A stretch of 64,000 nucleotides of DNA. It comes from Pseudomonas tolaasii NCPPB 2192. Lineage in GTDB: Bacteria > Pseudomonadota > Gammaproteobacteria > Pseudomonadales > Pseudomonadaceae. Where the stretch lies: NCBI RefSeq assembly GCF_002813445.1, contig NZ_PHHD01000001.1, positions 4,092,001-4,156,000 of the forward strand. The letters are read 5' to 3'. Made by a program: the position numbers and the translations under genes. A model generated the notes under the pieces. That model did not search any database, was not told where the DNA came from, and worked only from the letters and a program-made list of their open reading frames with translations. How positions within the stretch are numbered: position 1 is the stretch's first letter; each line of letters starts with the position of its first letter. This document shows positions 44,601-52,918 of this stretch, one piece after another.

Positions 44601-45208
44601 CCGGCCGCGATGCCACTGCCGATGACTTCGGCAAATTCTTCGGCCCCGGCGGCTTGATGGATGACTTTTTCAGCAAGAACCTCGCGCCTTACGTCGACAT
44701 GAGCGGTAGCCAGTGGCGCTGGCGTTCAACCGGCGTGACGCCGCTGAATATCTCCCAGGATGTGCTCAACCAGTTCCAGCGTGGCGCCAAACTGCGCGAT
44801 ATGTTTTTTGTGGCGGGGGCGCGCCAGCCGTCGATGCGTTTTGATCTCAAGGCCCTGGGGGCCGACCCGGCGTTGACCAAAGTGACGCTGGACATTGATG
44901 GCCAGCCCGTGGTGTACGACACCGGCACTTCGCCGGATTTCACCAGCATCTCCCTGCCCAGCGGCAAGTCTGGCGGGTTGGTACGCCTGGACACCACGCC
45001 GGCGCTGGTCAACCCGTTGCGCAGTGACGGCCCATGGGGCTGGCTGCGCATGATGGACAAGGCGGCGGTCAGCGCTCAGGACGAGCAATTGCAATTGACC
45101 TTCACCGTGGAGGGCCACCGCGTGGCGTACCAGTTGCGCGCCAGCAGTGTGATCAACCCGTTCCGCCGCGACGGTTCAGAGTCGTTCCATTGCCCCAGCA
45201 GCTTTTAA
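41645..45208 (+). CDS. tssM: T6SS TssM (IcmF)
   Basis: 1187 aa. Two N-terminal membrane segments (about 12-42 and 54-72), a cytoplasmic NTPase-like domain with Walker A GAPGSGKTT (about 148-156), a third membrane segment (about 460-482) and a large periplasmic domain are visible. The C-terminal IcmF-type beta domain includes WLRMMDKA and FTVEGHRVAYQLRASSVINPF. TssM forms the trans-envelope channel with TssL and normally docks onto TssJ; no tssJ is in the cluster. It is separated from tssL by 2 bases. Confidence 0.95.
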   Translation: MNFSSFFSLLWSPVERFILWLLKPWLLSLIGVALLSLLVWYEGPLLAFNGSEPLAPESRRWGLIALFVLIWAGYFAWRLWRAWRANRGLMAGVAEAPAVAPGVRETQAEVAELGERMRSAMAVLRKANPGWKMSGQYLYQLPWYMFVGAPGSGKTTALTHSGLQFPLREAMGSGAIGGVGGTRHCDWWFTDEAVLLDTAGRYTTQDSYTEVDRAAWGGFLDLLKKYRRQRPVNGVIVALSVSDLLQQTEAQRQAQALAIRARINELYERLGLRFPVYVIITKCDLLAGFSEFFEHFGRDERAQVWGVTFPLAQPPQADTGLASFPGEFDALERQLQRRVLERLQQERDLSRRALLYSFPQQFASLGEGLTRFLNTVFEANRYQEPALLRGVYFTSGTQEGSPIDRVLTSLAASFGLGRKVLAPNVASGRSYFITRLLREVIFKEAGLAGVNHQEQRRRRLLGRAGRITAAAVFVLLLAAMTISYNRNLQLIADASSAAANVAQLAKALPAEGDVLVTLPLLNAARSLPSGYADTDNSVPLLSRMGLYQGNKLGAGAITLYRRLLRSTLLPHIVANMENALRRGDASNQEFLYETLRAYLMLGERQYFDAASVQAWVDVDWRRELPQATPAQLQQLSDHVAALLEADDEAEPVQLDSALIAKVRLALASMPLSQRIYNRVKRQVDQQHLPELSVNSAVGRDVSSLFTRASGEPLSRGVSGVYRIAGYRELTDKTPQAVADMAKDSWVLDRQESAQIAGGNPAMQAAVLELYYADYIRQWDTFLADVHLSPLTSLGQASQVTNALAATDSPLKALLQAVSRETTLDGALTSATSKDTDQRVRDKIAAATQKLQTALGGDSPAPVAEASANPVDQHFAALHRLVGSGSGPQPLDEVLASLKDAGQFFDSADAARRSAAPAPSNEVLGRLKRSGDTQPAPLSTLLRDVEAGGTALTLGNEKARLNALWEATGAPFCRVAIDGRYPLVRSSGRDATADDFGKFFGPGGLMDDFFSKNLAPYVDMSGSQWRWRSTGVTPLNISQDVLNQFQRGAKLRDMFFVAGARQPSMRFDLKALGADPALTKVTLDIDGQPVVYDTGTSPDFTSISLPSGKSGGLVRLDTTPALVNPLRSDGPWGWLRMMDKAAVSAQDEQLQLTFTVEGHRVAYQLRASSVINPFRRDGSESFHCPSSF

Positions 45209-45217
45209 GGATCAGCC

Positions 45218-45877
45218 ATGAATGGATTTTTCGGCAAGGTCGCAAGCCTGGGGGATTTTGTCAGCCGGCGTTTGCCGTCGACCTTTCTGAACCCCTGGGA
45301 CGCCTGCCTGCAAGCCGGCTTGCAGTGCAGTCGCGAGCGCCTCGGTGAGCAATGGCTGGAGGTGTACCTGTGCAGCCCGATCTGGCATTTCGCGCTGGCG
45401 GCGGGGGTGTGTGGTGACAGCGGTTGGGCGGGGGTGATGATCCCCAGTGTGGACCGCGTGGGGCGGTATTTTCCGCTGACCCTCGCCACGGCGGGTGAAG
45501 ACGTGCCATTGCTGGCGCGGCTGGAGCGCGATGTGCTCTGGTACGGTCAGCTGGAGCGTCTTGCGTTGTCGGCGCTGAGCGAAGTGTTTTCCCTGGACGC
45601 CTTTGATGAGGCGTTGCTGGCGCTGCCATCGCCGGGCTGCTGGACGCCGGCAAGCTACACACATGATGTGTCGACACCGGCCCGCTGGCTTGATCTGCCG
45701 GACCCGGAGCGTATCGGCGACGGCATGCCGCAATTGAGTGCACAGATCGACGCGCTCGGACTTGCCGGACATTCCCTGTTCTGGACCGAAGGCTCGCCGC
45801 GAGTGGCGCCGTCGATCTGGGTGGGGGAGGGGTTGCCGGATGGCGAGACTTTTGCCGATATGATTGGCGGGCTGTAG
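45218..45877 (+). CDS. tagF: T6SS-associated TagF
   Basis: 219 aa, a stand-alone TagF/DUF2094 domain (GFFGKVASLGDFVSRRLPSTFLNPWDACLQAGL, WAGVMIPSVDRVGRYFPLTLA, and SLFWTEGS near the end). In P. aeruginosa TagF represses T6SS assembly after translation by binding Fha, in parallel to the PpkA/PppA kinase-phosphatase pair. It begins 9 bp after tssM with an AAGGA site. It is the last T6SS gene here; no pppA, ppkA or tagQRST follows. Confidence 0.92.
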   Translation: MNGFFGKVASLGDFVSRRLPSTFLNPWDACLQAGLQCSRERLGEQWLEVYLCSPIWHFALAAGVCGDSGWAGVMIPSVDRVGRYFPLTLATAGEDVPLLARLERDVLWYGQLERLALSALSEVFSLDAFDEALLALPSPGCWTPASYTHDVSTPARWLDLPDPERIGDGMPQLSAQIDALGLAGHSLFWTEGSPRVAPSIWVGEGLPDGETFADMIGGL

Positions 45878-45912
45878 CGAGCGGGCCTGTTGTGGCAAGC
45901 TCGCTCGCCATA
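45877..45912. repeat. REP-like palindrome after tagF
   Basis: Arms GCGAGCG and CGCTCGC with tgtggcaagctcgctcgcca. It begins at the last base of the tagF stop codon and separates tagF from the convergent antitoxin gene. Confidence 0.6.
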
Positions 45913-45932
45913 GTGTTCTTAACCCGACGGCT

Positions 45933-46253
45933 TCACGAACCCAAGGCTGCCAATTGTGCAACGGTTTCCGGAAAGCGCGCCACCAGACGAATCAGGGTGA
46001 CGGCTTGGGCATTGGGCTTGGCCCGGCCTTGCTCCCAGTTTTCCAGGGTGCGGGTGTTGGTGCGCAGATACATCGCGAACACCGACCGGGAGAGGTTGAG
46101 TTGCTGGCGGACGGCGACCACTTCCTCGGCGGTGAGCGGTTCCAGCTTGTTGAGGTGAACCTTGTGGGTACGCAGGGTGATTTTGCCTTGGCGTTCGTCC
46201 GCCAGCGCGTCAAAGCCTTCGACCAGTTCGGAAAAGATTTCACGTTTCATCAT
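45933..46253 (-). CDS. HTH antitoxin (HigA-like) of a type II toxin-antitoxin pair
   Basis: 106 aa, or 105 from the second ATG. The C-terminal XRE-type helix-turn-helix is clear: LTAEEVVAVRQQLNLSRSVFAMYLRTNTRTLENWEQGRAKPN (about 40-82), in the form seen in HigA/NadS-type antitoxins encoded downstream of their toxin. The start overlaps the end of the toxin gene, giving the toxin-first order typical of higBA. It would bind the toxin and repress the promoter. This gene is intact although its toxin partner is frameshifted. Confidence 0.8.
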   Translation of the reverse strand: MMKREIFSELVEGFDALADERQGKITLRTHKVHLNKLEPLTAEEVVAVRQQLNLSRSVFAMYLRTNTRTLENWEQGRAKPNAQAVTLIRLVARFPETVAQLAALGS

Positions 46254-46591
46254 GTGCCCTCGCTTTGATTTCCCTGTCCAGCATGTGTTTAAGCGCTTTT
46301 TTGTGGTGGGGTGTCAGGTCGTCCTGTTCGTGTTTGCCGTACAGGGTGAACAACCAGAATTGCGTACCGCCCGACCACCAGTAATAAATGACCCCGCAGG
46401 CCACCGCGCTTGCCTTTGTTTCGTCGCTCATCGACGAAACGAACTTTTCGTAGGCCGCTTGTTCCTTCAATCACATCGCCTGCTTCCGGGTTTTTCATTA
46501 ATTCCTGTTGAAAACCGTGAAAAAGCTCATCACTCAAGTAGTCCTTGCGATGCCGTTCGAAGGCCGGCAGTTCGATAAATAGAGCTTCCAT
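46240..46591 (-). pseudogene. RelE/HigB-2-like toxin, disrupted by a one-base frameshift
   Basis: ATG 46591 opens a frame (MEALFIELPAFERHRKDYLSDELFHG ...) that reads as a COG4737-type toxin up to KGKRGGLRG. It then changes frame and continues as VIYYWWSGGTQFWLFTLYGKHEQDDL ... KHMLDREIKARAHDET, ending at 46240 over the antitoxin start. Removing one G from the four-G run near 46410 restores a single ~116-residue toxin. As written, the first frame continues with about 30 unrelated residues to 46289. The cause may be a true mutation, a sequencing error in the homopolymer or, less likely, programmed slippage. Confidence 0.72.
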
Positions 46592-46597
46592 GTTCTG

Positions 46598-46612
46598 TAC
46601 GTAGACTGCGTA
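46598..46612. promoter_or_regulatory. Candidate operator of the toxin-antitoxin pair
   Basis: TACGtagactgCGTA, an inverted repeat 6 bp upstream of the toxin start, within a TATAGTTTG-like AT-rich patch. The position suits autoregulation by the HTH antitoxin. The arms are short, so this is a suggestion. Confidence 0.3.
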
Positions 46613-46756
46613 TAGTTTGTTGGCCCACACGCTTGAGGTCAAGTGACCTGGTTGTGGGAACTTTCCTAAAACGCAGCCACCATACGGCGGCCTCCAACGG
46701 GTGGATGCCAGAGGAGGAGGCAGGGAGGCGGGGAATTTTCCGCGATGGGGGGAGGT

Positions 46757-46804
46757 AAAAGAAAAAGAGCAGCCTGAACCCTGTCGATCGACAGCGCTCA
46801 GGCT
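46757..46804 (-). terminator. Rho-independent terminator of the gamma-glutamyltransferase operon
   Basis: On the minus strand AGCCTGAGC, a GCTGTCGATCGACAG inner stem, and the closing TCAGGCT are followed by a T-rich tract (complement of aaaagaaaaag, 46757-46767). It lies just past the stop at 46816. Between it and the toxin gene (46613-46756) I see no gene. Confidence 0.8.
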
Positions 46805-46815
46805 GGGGACGTGTG

Positions 46816-48411
46816 TCAGTAAGCGGCAATCAATCCGTCTTTGCGTGGGTCAGTCCCGCCCACATAACCATGCCGGGTGCGCTGGATGATCTGCGCGCCA
46901 CCAAAGGCGAATACGCCACTAGGGTCCTCAAAGTCGATGGTGTGGCCTTTGGCGCGCAGCGCCTGCGCCACGTGCTGATCGAACGCGCGCTCCACCGCCA
47001 CCTGCAGCCCGGTCTCGATCCGCCAGCGCGGCGCATTGGCGGCTGCTTGCGGGTTCTGCTTGTAGCGCAGGATGCGCATCATCATCTGCAAGTGCCCTTG
47101 CGCCTGCATCGGCCCGCCCATCAAGCCGAAGGCCATCAACGGCGTACCGTCGGTGTTCATCACAAAACCCGGAATGATGGTGTGAAAGGGCCGCTTGCCC
47201 GGCGCAACGGCGTTGACATGTTCAGGGTCAAGCGTGAAAGCAGCCCCACGGTTTTGCAGGCTGATACCGGTTCCCGGCACCACCACGCCGGAGCCGAAGC
47301 CCATGTAGTTGGATTGGATGAATGAGACCATCATTCCGCTTTCGTCTGCCGCCGATAAGCACACGGTACCGCCGGCTTTGGGGGAGCCGTGGCCCGGATC
47401 AGCGGCGTGCTCATTGACCTGCGCAGCACGTTCGCGCAGGTACGCGGGATCAAGCAAGCGCTGAGGGTCGAGGCGCATATGGTCGCTGTCGGTCACATGA
47501 TGCTGCAGGTCGGCCAGCGCCAGTTTCATCGCTTCCAGCACCGGGTGCAGCGTCTCGGGGCTGTCCACCGGATGCTCACCGACACCGAGTGCTTCAAGCA
47601 TGCTCAGCCCCGCGAGCGTGGCGATGCCTTGGCCGTTGGGCGGCAGTTCGTGCACCACGGCGCCGGCGTAGGGCACCGAGAGGGTTTCGGTCCAGTCGAC
47701 GTGGTGATCGGCCAGGTCATCCAGGCTCATCACACTGCCGTTGGCCTTGGCATGGGCAATGATGGCGTGTGCCAGTTCGCCCCGGTAGAACGACTCGCCC
47801 TGGGTATCAGCGATGCTTTTGAGGGTGTTTGCGTGGTCCTTCAGCTGGATTTTCTCGCCGGCTGTCGGTGCTTTACCGCCGGGTAAAAAGCACTCGGCAA
47901 ACCCCGGTTGGTCTTTCAATTTCTCGGCACCCAGGCGCCACAACTCGGCAATGATGGGCGTGACCTGATAACCGTTTTGCGCATGGGCAATCGCAGGTTC
48001 GGCGAGTGTGGCAAAAGGCAATTTGCCGTAGCGCCCGGACAATGCAACCCAGGCTGACACAGCCCCCGGAACAGTCACCGAGCCCCAGCCGCGCTGGGGC
48101 ATTTGCGCCTGGCCGGAAAAATGCTCAGCCGTCCAGCCTTGCGGCGAGCGGCCCGAAGCATTCAGGCCTTGCAGCTTTTTGCCGTCCCAGACAATCGCAA
48201 ACGCATCGCTGCCGATGCCGCAACCGGTGGGCTCAACCACGGTCAGCACCATGGCGGCAGCGATAGCGGCGTCGACGGCGTTGCCGCCTTTTCGCAACAT
48301 TTCCAGCCCAGCCTGAGCGGCCAGTGGCTGGGAGCAGGCGACCATGTTATTGCCCATCACGGGTGAGCGCGCGGATGGGTAGGGTTGGCTGTAATCCAGT
48401 TCATCAAACAT
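46816..48411 (-). CDS. Gamma-glutamyltransferase-family enzyme
   Basis: 531 aa, a single-chain precursor of the GGT Ntn-hydrolase family. The self-processing nucleophile is Thr349 in GGTVCLSAADESG; downstream SNYMGFGSGVVVPGTGISLQNRG and PGKRPFHTIIPGFV are typical. The N-terminal part has GGNAVDAAIAA and VVEPTGCGIGSDAF. There is no signal peptide, so it is likely cytoplasmic, acting on imported gamma-glutamyl compounds such as glutathione. It is the last gene of a regulator/ABC-importer operon, which supports a peptide-use role. A terminator follows. Confidence 0.88.
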   Translation of the reverse strand: MFDELDYSQPYPSARSPVMGNNMVACSQPLAAQAGLEMLRKGGNAVDAAIAAAMVLTVVEPTGCGIGSDAFAIVWDGKKLQGLNASGRSPQGWTAEHFSGQAQMPQRGWGSVTVPGAVSAWVALSGRYGKLPFATLAEPAIAHAQNGYQVTPIIAELWRLGAEKLKDQPGFAECFLPGGKAPTAGEKIQLKDHANTLKSIADTQGESFYRGELAHAIIAHAKANGSVMSLDDLADHHVDWTETLSVPYAGAVVHELPPNGQGIATLAGLSMLEALGVGEHPVDSPETLHPVLEAMKLALADLQHHVTDSDHMRLDPQRLLDPAYLRERAAQVNEHAADPGHGSPKAGGTVCLSAADESGMMVSFIQSNYMGFGSGVVVPGTGISLQNRGAAFTLDPEHVNAVAPGKRPFHTIIPGFVMNTDGTPLMAFGLMGGPMQAQGHLQMMMRILRYKQNPQAAANAPRWRIETGLQVAVERAFDQHVAQALRAKGHTIDFEDPSGVFAFGGAQIIQRTRHGYVGGTDPRKDGLIAAY

Positions 48412-48434
48412 GCGTGGCTCTCTTTCGGCAGTGG

Positions 48435-49319
48435 TTAATGTTTGGGGTCCAGGGCGTCACGTAAACCGTCCCCCAACAGGTTGAAGCACAGGACGGTGAT
48501 GTAGATCGCCACACCGGGCGCGATTGACATCCACGGCGCCTGCTCCATGAAATTTTTCGCGGTATTGAGCATTGAGCCCCAGGAAGGCGAGGGCGGTTGC
48601 TGGCCCAGGCCGAGGAACGACAGGCTGGCTTCGGCGAGGATGGCCGACGCGATGGTCAGCGTGGCTTGCACCACCAGCGGCGACATCACGTTGGGCAGCA
48701 CGTAGCGCAGGATGATCCAGCGGTCCGGCAGGCCAATGGCGCGGGCGCCTTCGAGGTAATCCTCGTGACGAATGGCCAGCACCTGGCCGCGGGTCAGGCG
48801 GGAAAAAATCGGCATGGCCGAGAGCCCGATGGCGATCATTGCGTTGGTCAGGCTCGGGCCGAGAAACGCACCCAGCGCAATCGCCAATACCAGGAACGGG
48901 CAGGACAGCAACGCGTCAACAACACGGGAAATCATCGCGTCAAGCTTGCCGCCGAAGTAACCGGCGATCAGCCCCAGCGGCACGCCGATGGCCATGGCAA
49001 TCGCCACCGACACTCCGCCCGCCACCAGCGAGCTGCGCGCGCCCCACAGCAGTCGTGAAAAGAGGTCGCGACCGAGTTCGTCGGTGCCCAGCCAATACAG
49101 CATCGACGGCGCCTTGCGCACCGCGAGGAAGTTGGCCTTGAGCGGGTCATACGGTGCGATCCAAGGGGCGAGCAGGGCAGCGGCGATAAATACCAGCAGC
49201 ACCGTTGCGCCGATCACCGCGCCTTTGTTGGCGAGGAATTTGTGTACGAATGGCGAGCGCGTGCGCGGTTTCAATACGCAGTCGCCAACAGGCGCAGCAG
49301 CCGAAGCGATAGCGGTCAT
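48435..49319 (-). CDS. Peptide ABC transporter permease (DppC/OppC/GsiD-like)
   Basis: 294 aa. It has an N-terminal OppC-N segment (KFLANKGAVIGATVLLVFIAAALLAPWIAPYDP) and a BPD_transp_1 core with about five more membrane segments. The EAA-type loop reads YLEGARAIGLPDRWIILRYVLPNVMSPL. It pairs with the permease encoded immediately upstream (start and stop share one base) to form the inner-membrane channel for di- or oligopeptides. Confidence 0.9.
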   Translation of the reverse strand: MTAIASAAAPVGDCVLKPRTRSPFVHKFLANKGAVIGATVLLVFIAAALLAPWIAPYDPLKANFLAVRKAPSMLYWLGTDELGRDLFSRLLWGARSSLVAGGVSVAIAMAIGVPLGLIAGYFGGKLDAMISRVVDALLSCPFLVLAIALGAFLGPSLTNAMIAIGLSAMPIFSRLTRGQVLAIRHEDYLEGARAIGLPDRWIILRYVLPNVMSPLVVQATLTIASAILAEASLSFLGLGQQPPSPSWGSMLNTAKNFMEQAPWMSIAPGVAIYITVLCFNLLGDGLRDALDPKH

Positions 49320-50263
49320 CAGGCCGTCCTCAAGCGTGGGTTGATCAGGCGGTAGAGCACGTCAGCCAACAGATTCAACAACAGGAAACCGATGGCGACG
49401 CACAGCACCACGCCTTGCACCACGGCGTAGTCGCGGTTGAACACGGCATCGACGATCATTTTGCCGAAGCCGGGAATGCTGAACACTTGCTCGGTCAGCA
49501 CTGCGCCGCCCAGCAACTCGCCAAACAACAGCGTGGTGAGGGTGACGATGGGCATCAGCGCATTGCGCAGGGCGTGTTTGAGAATCACCGTGCGCGGGAA
49601 CAACCCTTTGGCCCGGGCCGTGCGCACATAGTCGGCGCGCAGCACTTCGAGCATGGCGCTGCGGGTATGGCGCATCAGCACGCCGGACAACCCGGCGCCG
49701 AGCACGAAGGCCGGCAGTATCAGTGTTTTCAGGTTTTGCAGCACGTCTTCACTCAGCGGCACAAAGCCCGACGCCGGCAGCCATTGCAGCTTCACCGCGA
49801 AGATCATGATCAGCAAAAGCCCCAGCCAGAAGTGCGGAATCGAGATCCCGGACAACGCGACGATATTGGCCCCATAGTCCACGGCGGTACCCTTGCGCAC
49901 CGCGGAAATCACCCCGGCGGGGATACCGATCAGCAGCGCGATGACCAGCGCCAGCACCGATAGCTCAATCGTCACCGGCAGCTTGGAGGCCACCAGTGTG
50001 GTCACCGGCTGTTCGGTGCGCAGCGAGGTACCGAAGTCACCTTGCAGCACGTTGCCGACCCAATGAATGTATTGCAGCGGCAGCGGGTCGTTGAGGCGAT
50101 ATTTTTCCCGCAGGTACTCCATCACCGCAGGGTCACGCTCTTCACCGGCCATGGCGAGCACCGGATCTCCCGGCAGCAGTTTTTGCAGGGTGAACACGAA
50201 CAGTGAGACCAGAACCAGCGTGGGGATGGCGCTGAGCAGGCGCCTGACGATATAGATCAGCAT
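49319..50263 (-). CDS. Peptide ABC transporter permease (DppB/OppB/GsiC-like)
   Basis: 314 aa with six membrane segments. The start (YIVRRLLSAIPTLVLVSLFVFTLQKLLPGDP), the EAA-type loop YVRTARAKGLFPRTVILKHALRNALMPIVT and the GGAVLTEQVFSIPGFGKMIVDAV motif are hallmarks of DppB-type permeases. It is co-transcribed with the other transporter genes; 37 bp separate it from the binding-protein gene. Confidence 0.92.
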   Translation of the reverse strand: MLIYIVRRLLSAIPTLVLVSLFVFTLQKLLPGDPVLAMAGEERDPAVMEYLREKYRLNDPLPLQYIHWVGNVLQGDFGTSLRTEQPVTTLVASKLPVTIELSVLALVIALLIGIPAGVISAVRKGTAVDYGANIVALSGISIPHFWLGLLLIMIFAVKLQWLPASGFVPLSEDVLQNLKTLILPAFVLGAGLSGVLMRHTRSAMLEVLRADYVRTARAKGLFPRTVILKHALRNALMPIVTLTTLLFGELLGGAVLTEQVFSIPGFGKMIVDAVFNRDYAVVQGVVLCVAIGFLLLNLLADVLYRLINPRLRTA

Positions 50264-50300
50264 GACGAACCCTCAAAGAGTATCGGGGTGTGCAAACGCA

Positions 50301-51800
50301 TTACTTGATGACGACGTTTTCCAGACGGATCAGCCCGTCCGGGTTCGGCACGAAACCACTGATGTCGGCGCGCATGGCGATGATTCGCGGGTCGAAATAC
50401 AGGTAGCTGGCGGGCACGTCATCGGCGAGCAGGCGCAGCGCTTCGAAGTACAACGCTTGACGCTGCGCCTGGTCGTTGACGGTGCGGGCCTTGTCGAGCA
50501 ATGCATCGAGTTTCGGGTCACAGAAGTGGCCGTCGTTCTGGCCGCCTTTACAGGCAACGAACTGATAGATGTCGCCGTCCGGGTCCGGGCGGCCCGACCA
50601 GGCGCTCATGCCGACCTGGAAGTTCCCCGACTGTTGTTCGCTGAGCAGCGTGGCGTACTCGGTGGCGACCAGGTTGACCTTGAACCCTGCTTCGCCGGCC
50701 ATCGCCTGAATGATCTGGCCCACCTGTTGCGCGATGGGGTTGTTGGCGACTTTCAACTCCACTGCCAGCGGCAGTGTGACGCCGGCCTCGGCCAGCAGTT
50801 TTTTGCTGTGTTCCACGTCACGCGCGGGGACCGGCAGGCTTTTGTCGTAATACGGGCTGCTCATGGGGAACGGTTGGGCGCCGGGTGCATAAAGCCCTTC
50901 GAACACCACCTGGTTGATTGCATCGCGGTCAATCGCCAGTTCAAAAGCCTTGCGCACGCGTTTGTCCTGGCCCATTGGGGTTTTGGCGCGCTCGCCATTG
51001 TTGGTGTTGTACATCAGCTGCATATAGCCCAGCCCCGGCGTGTTGAAGACTTGCAGTTTGCTGTCGGCCCTGGCGGTTTTGACGTCGGTGGGAGCGACGC
51101 GCTCGATCATCTGCAGGTCGCCCGAACGCAGGTTGGCAAGGCGTACTGAAGTGTCAGGAATGGGCAGGAAAATTACCTTGTCGAAGTGATACGCCTGCTT
51201 GTTCCAGTAGTTGTCGAAGCGCTCCAGCACGATGCGGTCCTGCTGCACGCGCTGCACGAACTTATAGGGGCCGGAGCAGATGGGCCTTGAGCCCACCTCC
51301 GTCGCCGAGGCTTTCGGCGCCAACATCATCCCGGCGCGGTCCGACAGTTGGGATATCAACGTGGCGTCGGGTTGCTTGACCCTGATTGCCACCGTGCGTG
51401 CATCGACCACCTCAACGCTGTCCACCGACGACAATTCGCTCTTGCGCAGCGAGTCGGGCAGGGTGCGGGCGCGGTCGAGGTTGAACTTCACGGCGGCGGC
51501 GTCGAAGGGTTCGCCGTCGTGGAAGGTCACGCCGTCGCGCAGGGTCATGGTCAGGGTCTTGTTGTCTTCACTCCAGTGCCAGGCCGTCGCCAGTTGCGGT
51601 ACGTATTCGAGGTGCGGATTGATGTCGACCAGTTTGTCGCACAACGCGGCATAGACCAGCCGGCTTGAATAGGTGCGCGAGCGGTGCGGGTCCAGCACGT
51701 CCGGGTCATCCTGGATGCCGATGCGCAACGTGGATTCGGCAACCGCAGCATTCGCAGCGAGCAGTAGCAGCGTTCCCGACATGAGGTGGGCGAACTTCAT
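50301..51800 (-). CDS. Periplasmic peptide-binding protein (SBP_bac_5 family, GsiB/DppA-like)
   Basis: 499 aa. The signal peptide ends at ANAAVAES (about residue 21). An SBP family 5 domain follows: LRIGIQDDPDVLDPH, then YVPQLATAWHWSEDNKTLTMTLRDGVTFHDG and KVNLVATEYATLLSEQQSGNFQVGMSAW. It delivers peptide-type ligands to the permease pair. The GGT-family enzyme in the same operon suggests glutathione or other gamma-glutamyl peptides, as in gsi systems, but nickel or opine ligands cannot be excluded. The start overlaps the upstream ATPase stop by 4 bases. Confidence 0.9.
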   Translation of the reverse strand: MKFAHLMSGTLLLLAANAAVAESTLRIGIQDDPDVLDPHRSRTYSSRLVYAALCDKLVDINPHLEYVPQLATAWHWSEDNKTLTMTLRDGVTFHDGEPFDAAAVKFNLDRARTLPDSLRKSELSSVDSVEVVDARTVAIRVKQPDATLISQLSDRAGMMLAPKASATEVGSRPICSGPYKFVQRVQQDRIVLERFDNYWNKQAYHFDKVIFLPIPDTSVRLANLRSGDLQMIERVAPTDVKTARADSKLQVFNTPGLGYMQLMYNTNNGERAKTPMGQDKRVRKAFELAIDRDAINQVVFEGLYAPGAQPFPMSSPYYDKSLPVPARDVEHSKKLLAEAGVTLPLAVELKVANNPIAQQVGQIIQAMAGEAGFKVNLVATEYATLLSEQQSGNFQVGMSAWSGRPDPDGDIYQFVACKGGQNDGHFCDPKLDALLDKARTVNDQAQRQALYFEALRLLADDVPASYLYFDPRIIAMRADISGFVPNPDGLIRLENVVIK

Positions 51801-52918
51801 GGCTGACTCTCCAGAGATAGGGCTTGATGGCTTTTGAACAGGCTCAGGCGTTGGGTATAGGCCGCGCTGGGTGTGGGTACCGTCAGCGAACCTGCGCCGG
51901 CGTTGGCGATTTCACGCCAGTAATGGCAGGCGACCTGACGCTCGGCGTCGACGCTCTCAAACACCGGCTTGACGTCACGGCACACTGCTTTGGCGTGGGG
52001 GCAGCGGGTATGGAAGCGGCAGCCTGATGGCGGTGAGCTCGGGCTGGGCATGTCACCTCCCAGCACCTGGCGCGGCTGGCGCAAGTCGGGGTGGCTGACC
52101 GGCACGGCGGCGACCAGGGCTTGGGTGTACGGGTGCAGTGGCGTTTCGAAAAGTGCGTCCACGGGGGCCAGTTCGACGATCTCGCCCAGGTACATCACCG
52201 CCACGCGGTCGCTCATGTGGCGGATCACGGCCAGGCCATGGGCGACGATGACCAGGGTCAGGCCAAATTGATGCTTGAGGTCTTCGAGCAGGTTGACCAC
52301 TTGGGCCTGCACCGACACGTCCAGCGCCGACACGGGTTCATCGCCGAGGATCAAACGGGGTTCAGAGGCCAGGGCCCGGGCGATGCCGATGCGCTGGCGC
52401 TGTCCACCGGAAAACTCGTGGGGAAAACGCCGACCGTGCTCCGGGGCCAGGCCTACAGTGCGCAGCAGTTCGGCGACCTTGTCTTGGCGTGCGCTGCGGC
52501 TGTTGTCGGTGTGCAGCCAGATCGGTTCGCCGATGATCGACTCCACGCTCATGCGCGGGTTCAGCGAAGCGAACGGGTCTTGAAAGATGATTTGCAGATC
52601 GCGGCGCGCCTGGCGCAGCTGTTCCTGTGCCAAATGCGCCAGGTTGTGGCCTTCATAAATGACATCACCGGCGGTCGGATTGAGCAGGTTCAGCAGCAAG
52701 CGCCCAAGGGTGGACTTGCCGGAGCCGGACTCCCCCACCAGTGCCAGGGTTTCGCCCCTGCGTACCGCCAGTGACACTTGATTGACCGCCTGCACGGGCG
52801 GCTTTTTGCGCTGAAACAACCCGGTTTCGCGCTTGAAGTGCTTGCTGACGGCGACGCTTTGCAGGATCGGCTGTTCTGCGCCCGGGCTCGTACCGAGGTT
52901 GCATTCGGGTGCTTTCAT
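51797..52918 (-). CDS. Peptide ABC transporter ATPase (DppF/OppF-like)
   Basis: 373 aa from ATG 52918, which overlaps the upstream gene's stop (ATGA); the open frame extends further but only inside that gene. It has Walker A GESGSGKS, signature FSGGQRQR, Walker B LILGDEPVSALD and the OppF-type C-terminal extension with CRFHTRCPHAKAVCR, a probable Fe-S or disulphide cluster motif. It powers uptake together with the second ATPase. Confidence 0.92.
   Translation of the reverse strand: MKAPECNLGTSPGAEQPILQSVAVSKHFKRETGLFQRKKPPVQAVNQVSLAVRRGETLALVGESGSGKSTLGRLLLNLLNPTAGDVIYEGHNLAHLAQEQLRQARRDLQIIFQDPFASLNPRMSVESIIGEPIWLHTDNSRSARQDKVAELLRTVGLAPEHGRRFPHEFSGGQRQRIGIARALASEPRLILGDEPVSALDVSVQAQVVNLLEDLKHQFGLTLVIVAHGLAVIRHMSDRVAVMYLGEIVELAPVDALFETPLHPYTQALVAAVPVSHPDLRQPRQVLGGDMPSPSSPPSGCRFHTRCPHAKAVCRDVKPVFESVDAERQVACHYWREIANAGAGSLTVPTPSAAYTQRLSLFKSHQALSLESQP

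Noticed and set aside
46530..46829. A 99-codon minus-strand frame upstream of the toxin
   Set aside because: It spans the toxin 5' end, a spacer and the terminator of the convergent operon, with no ribosome binding site or recognisable domain.
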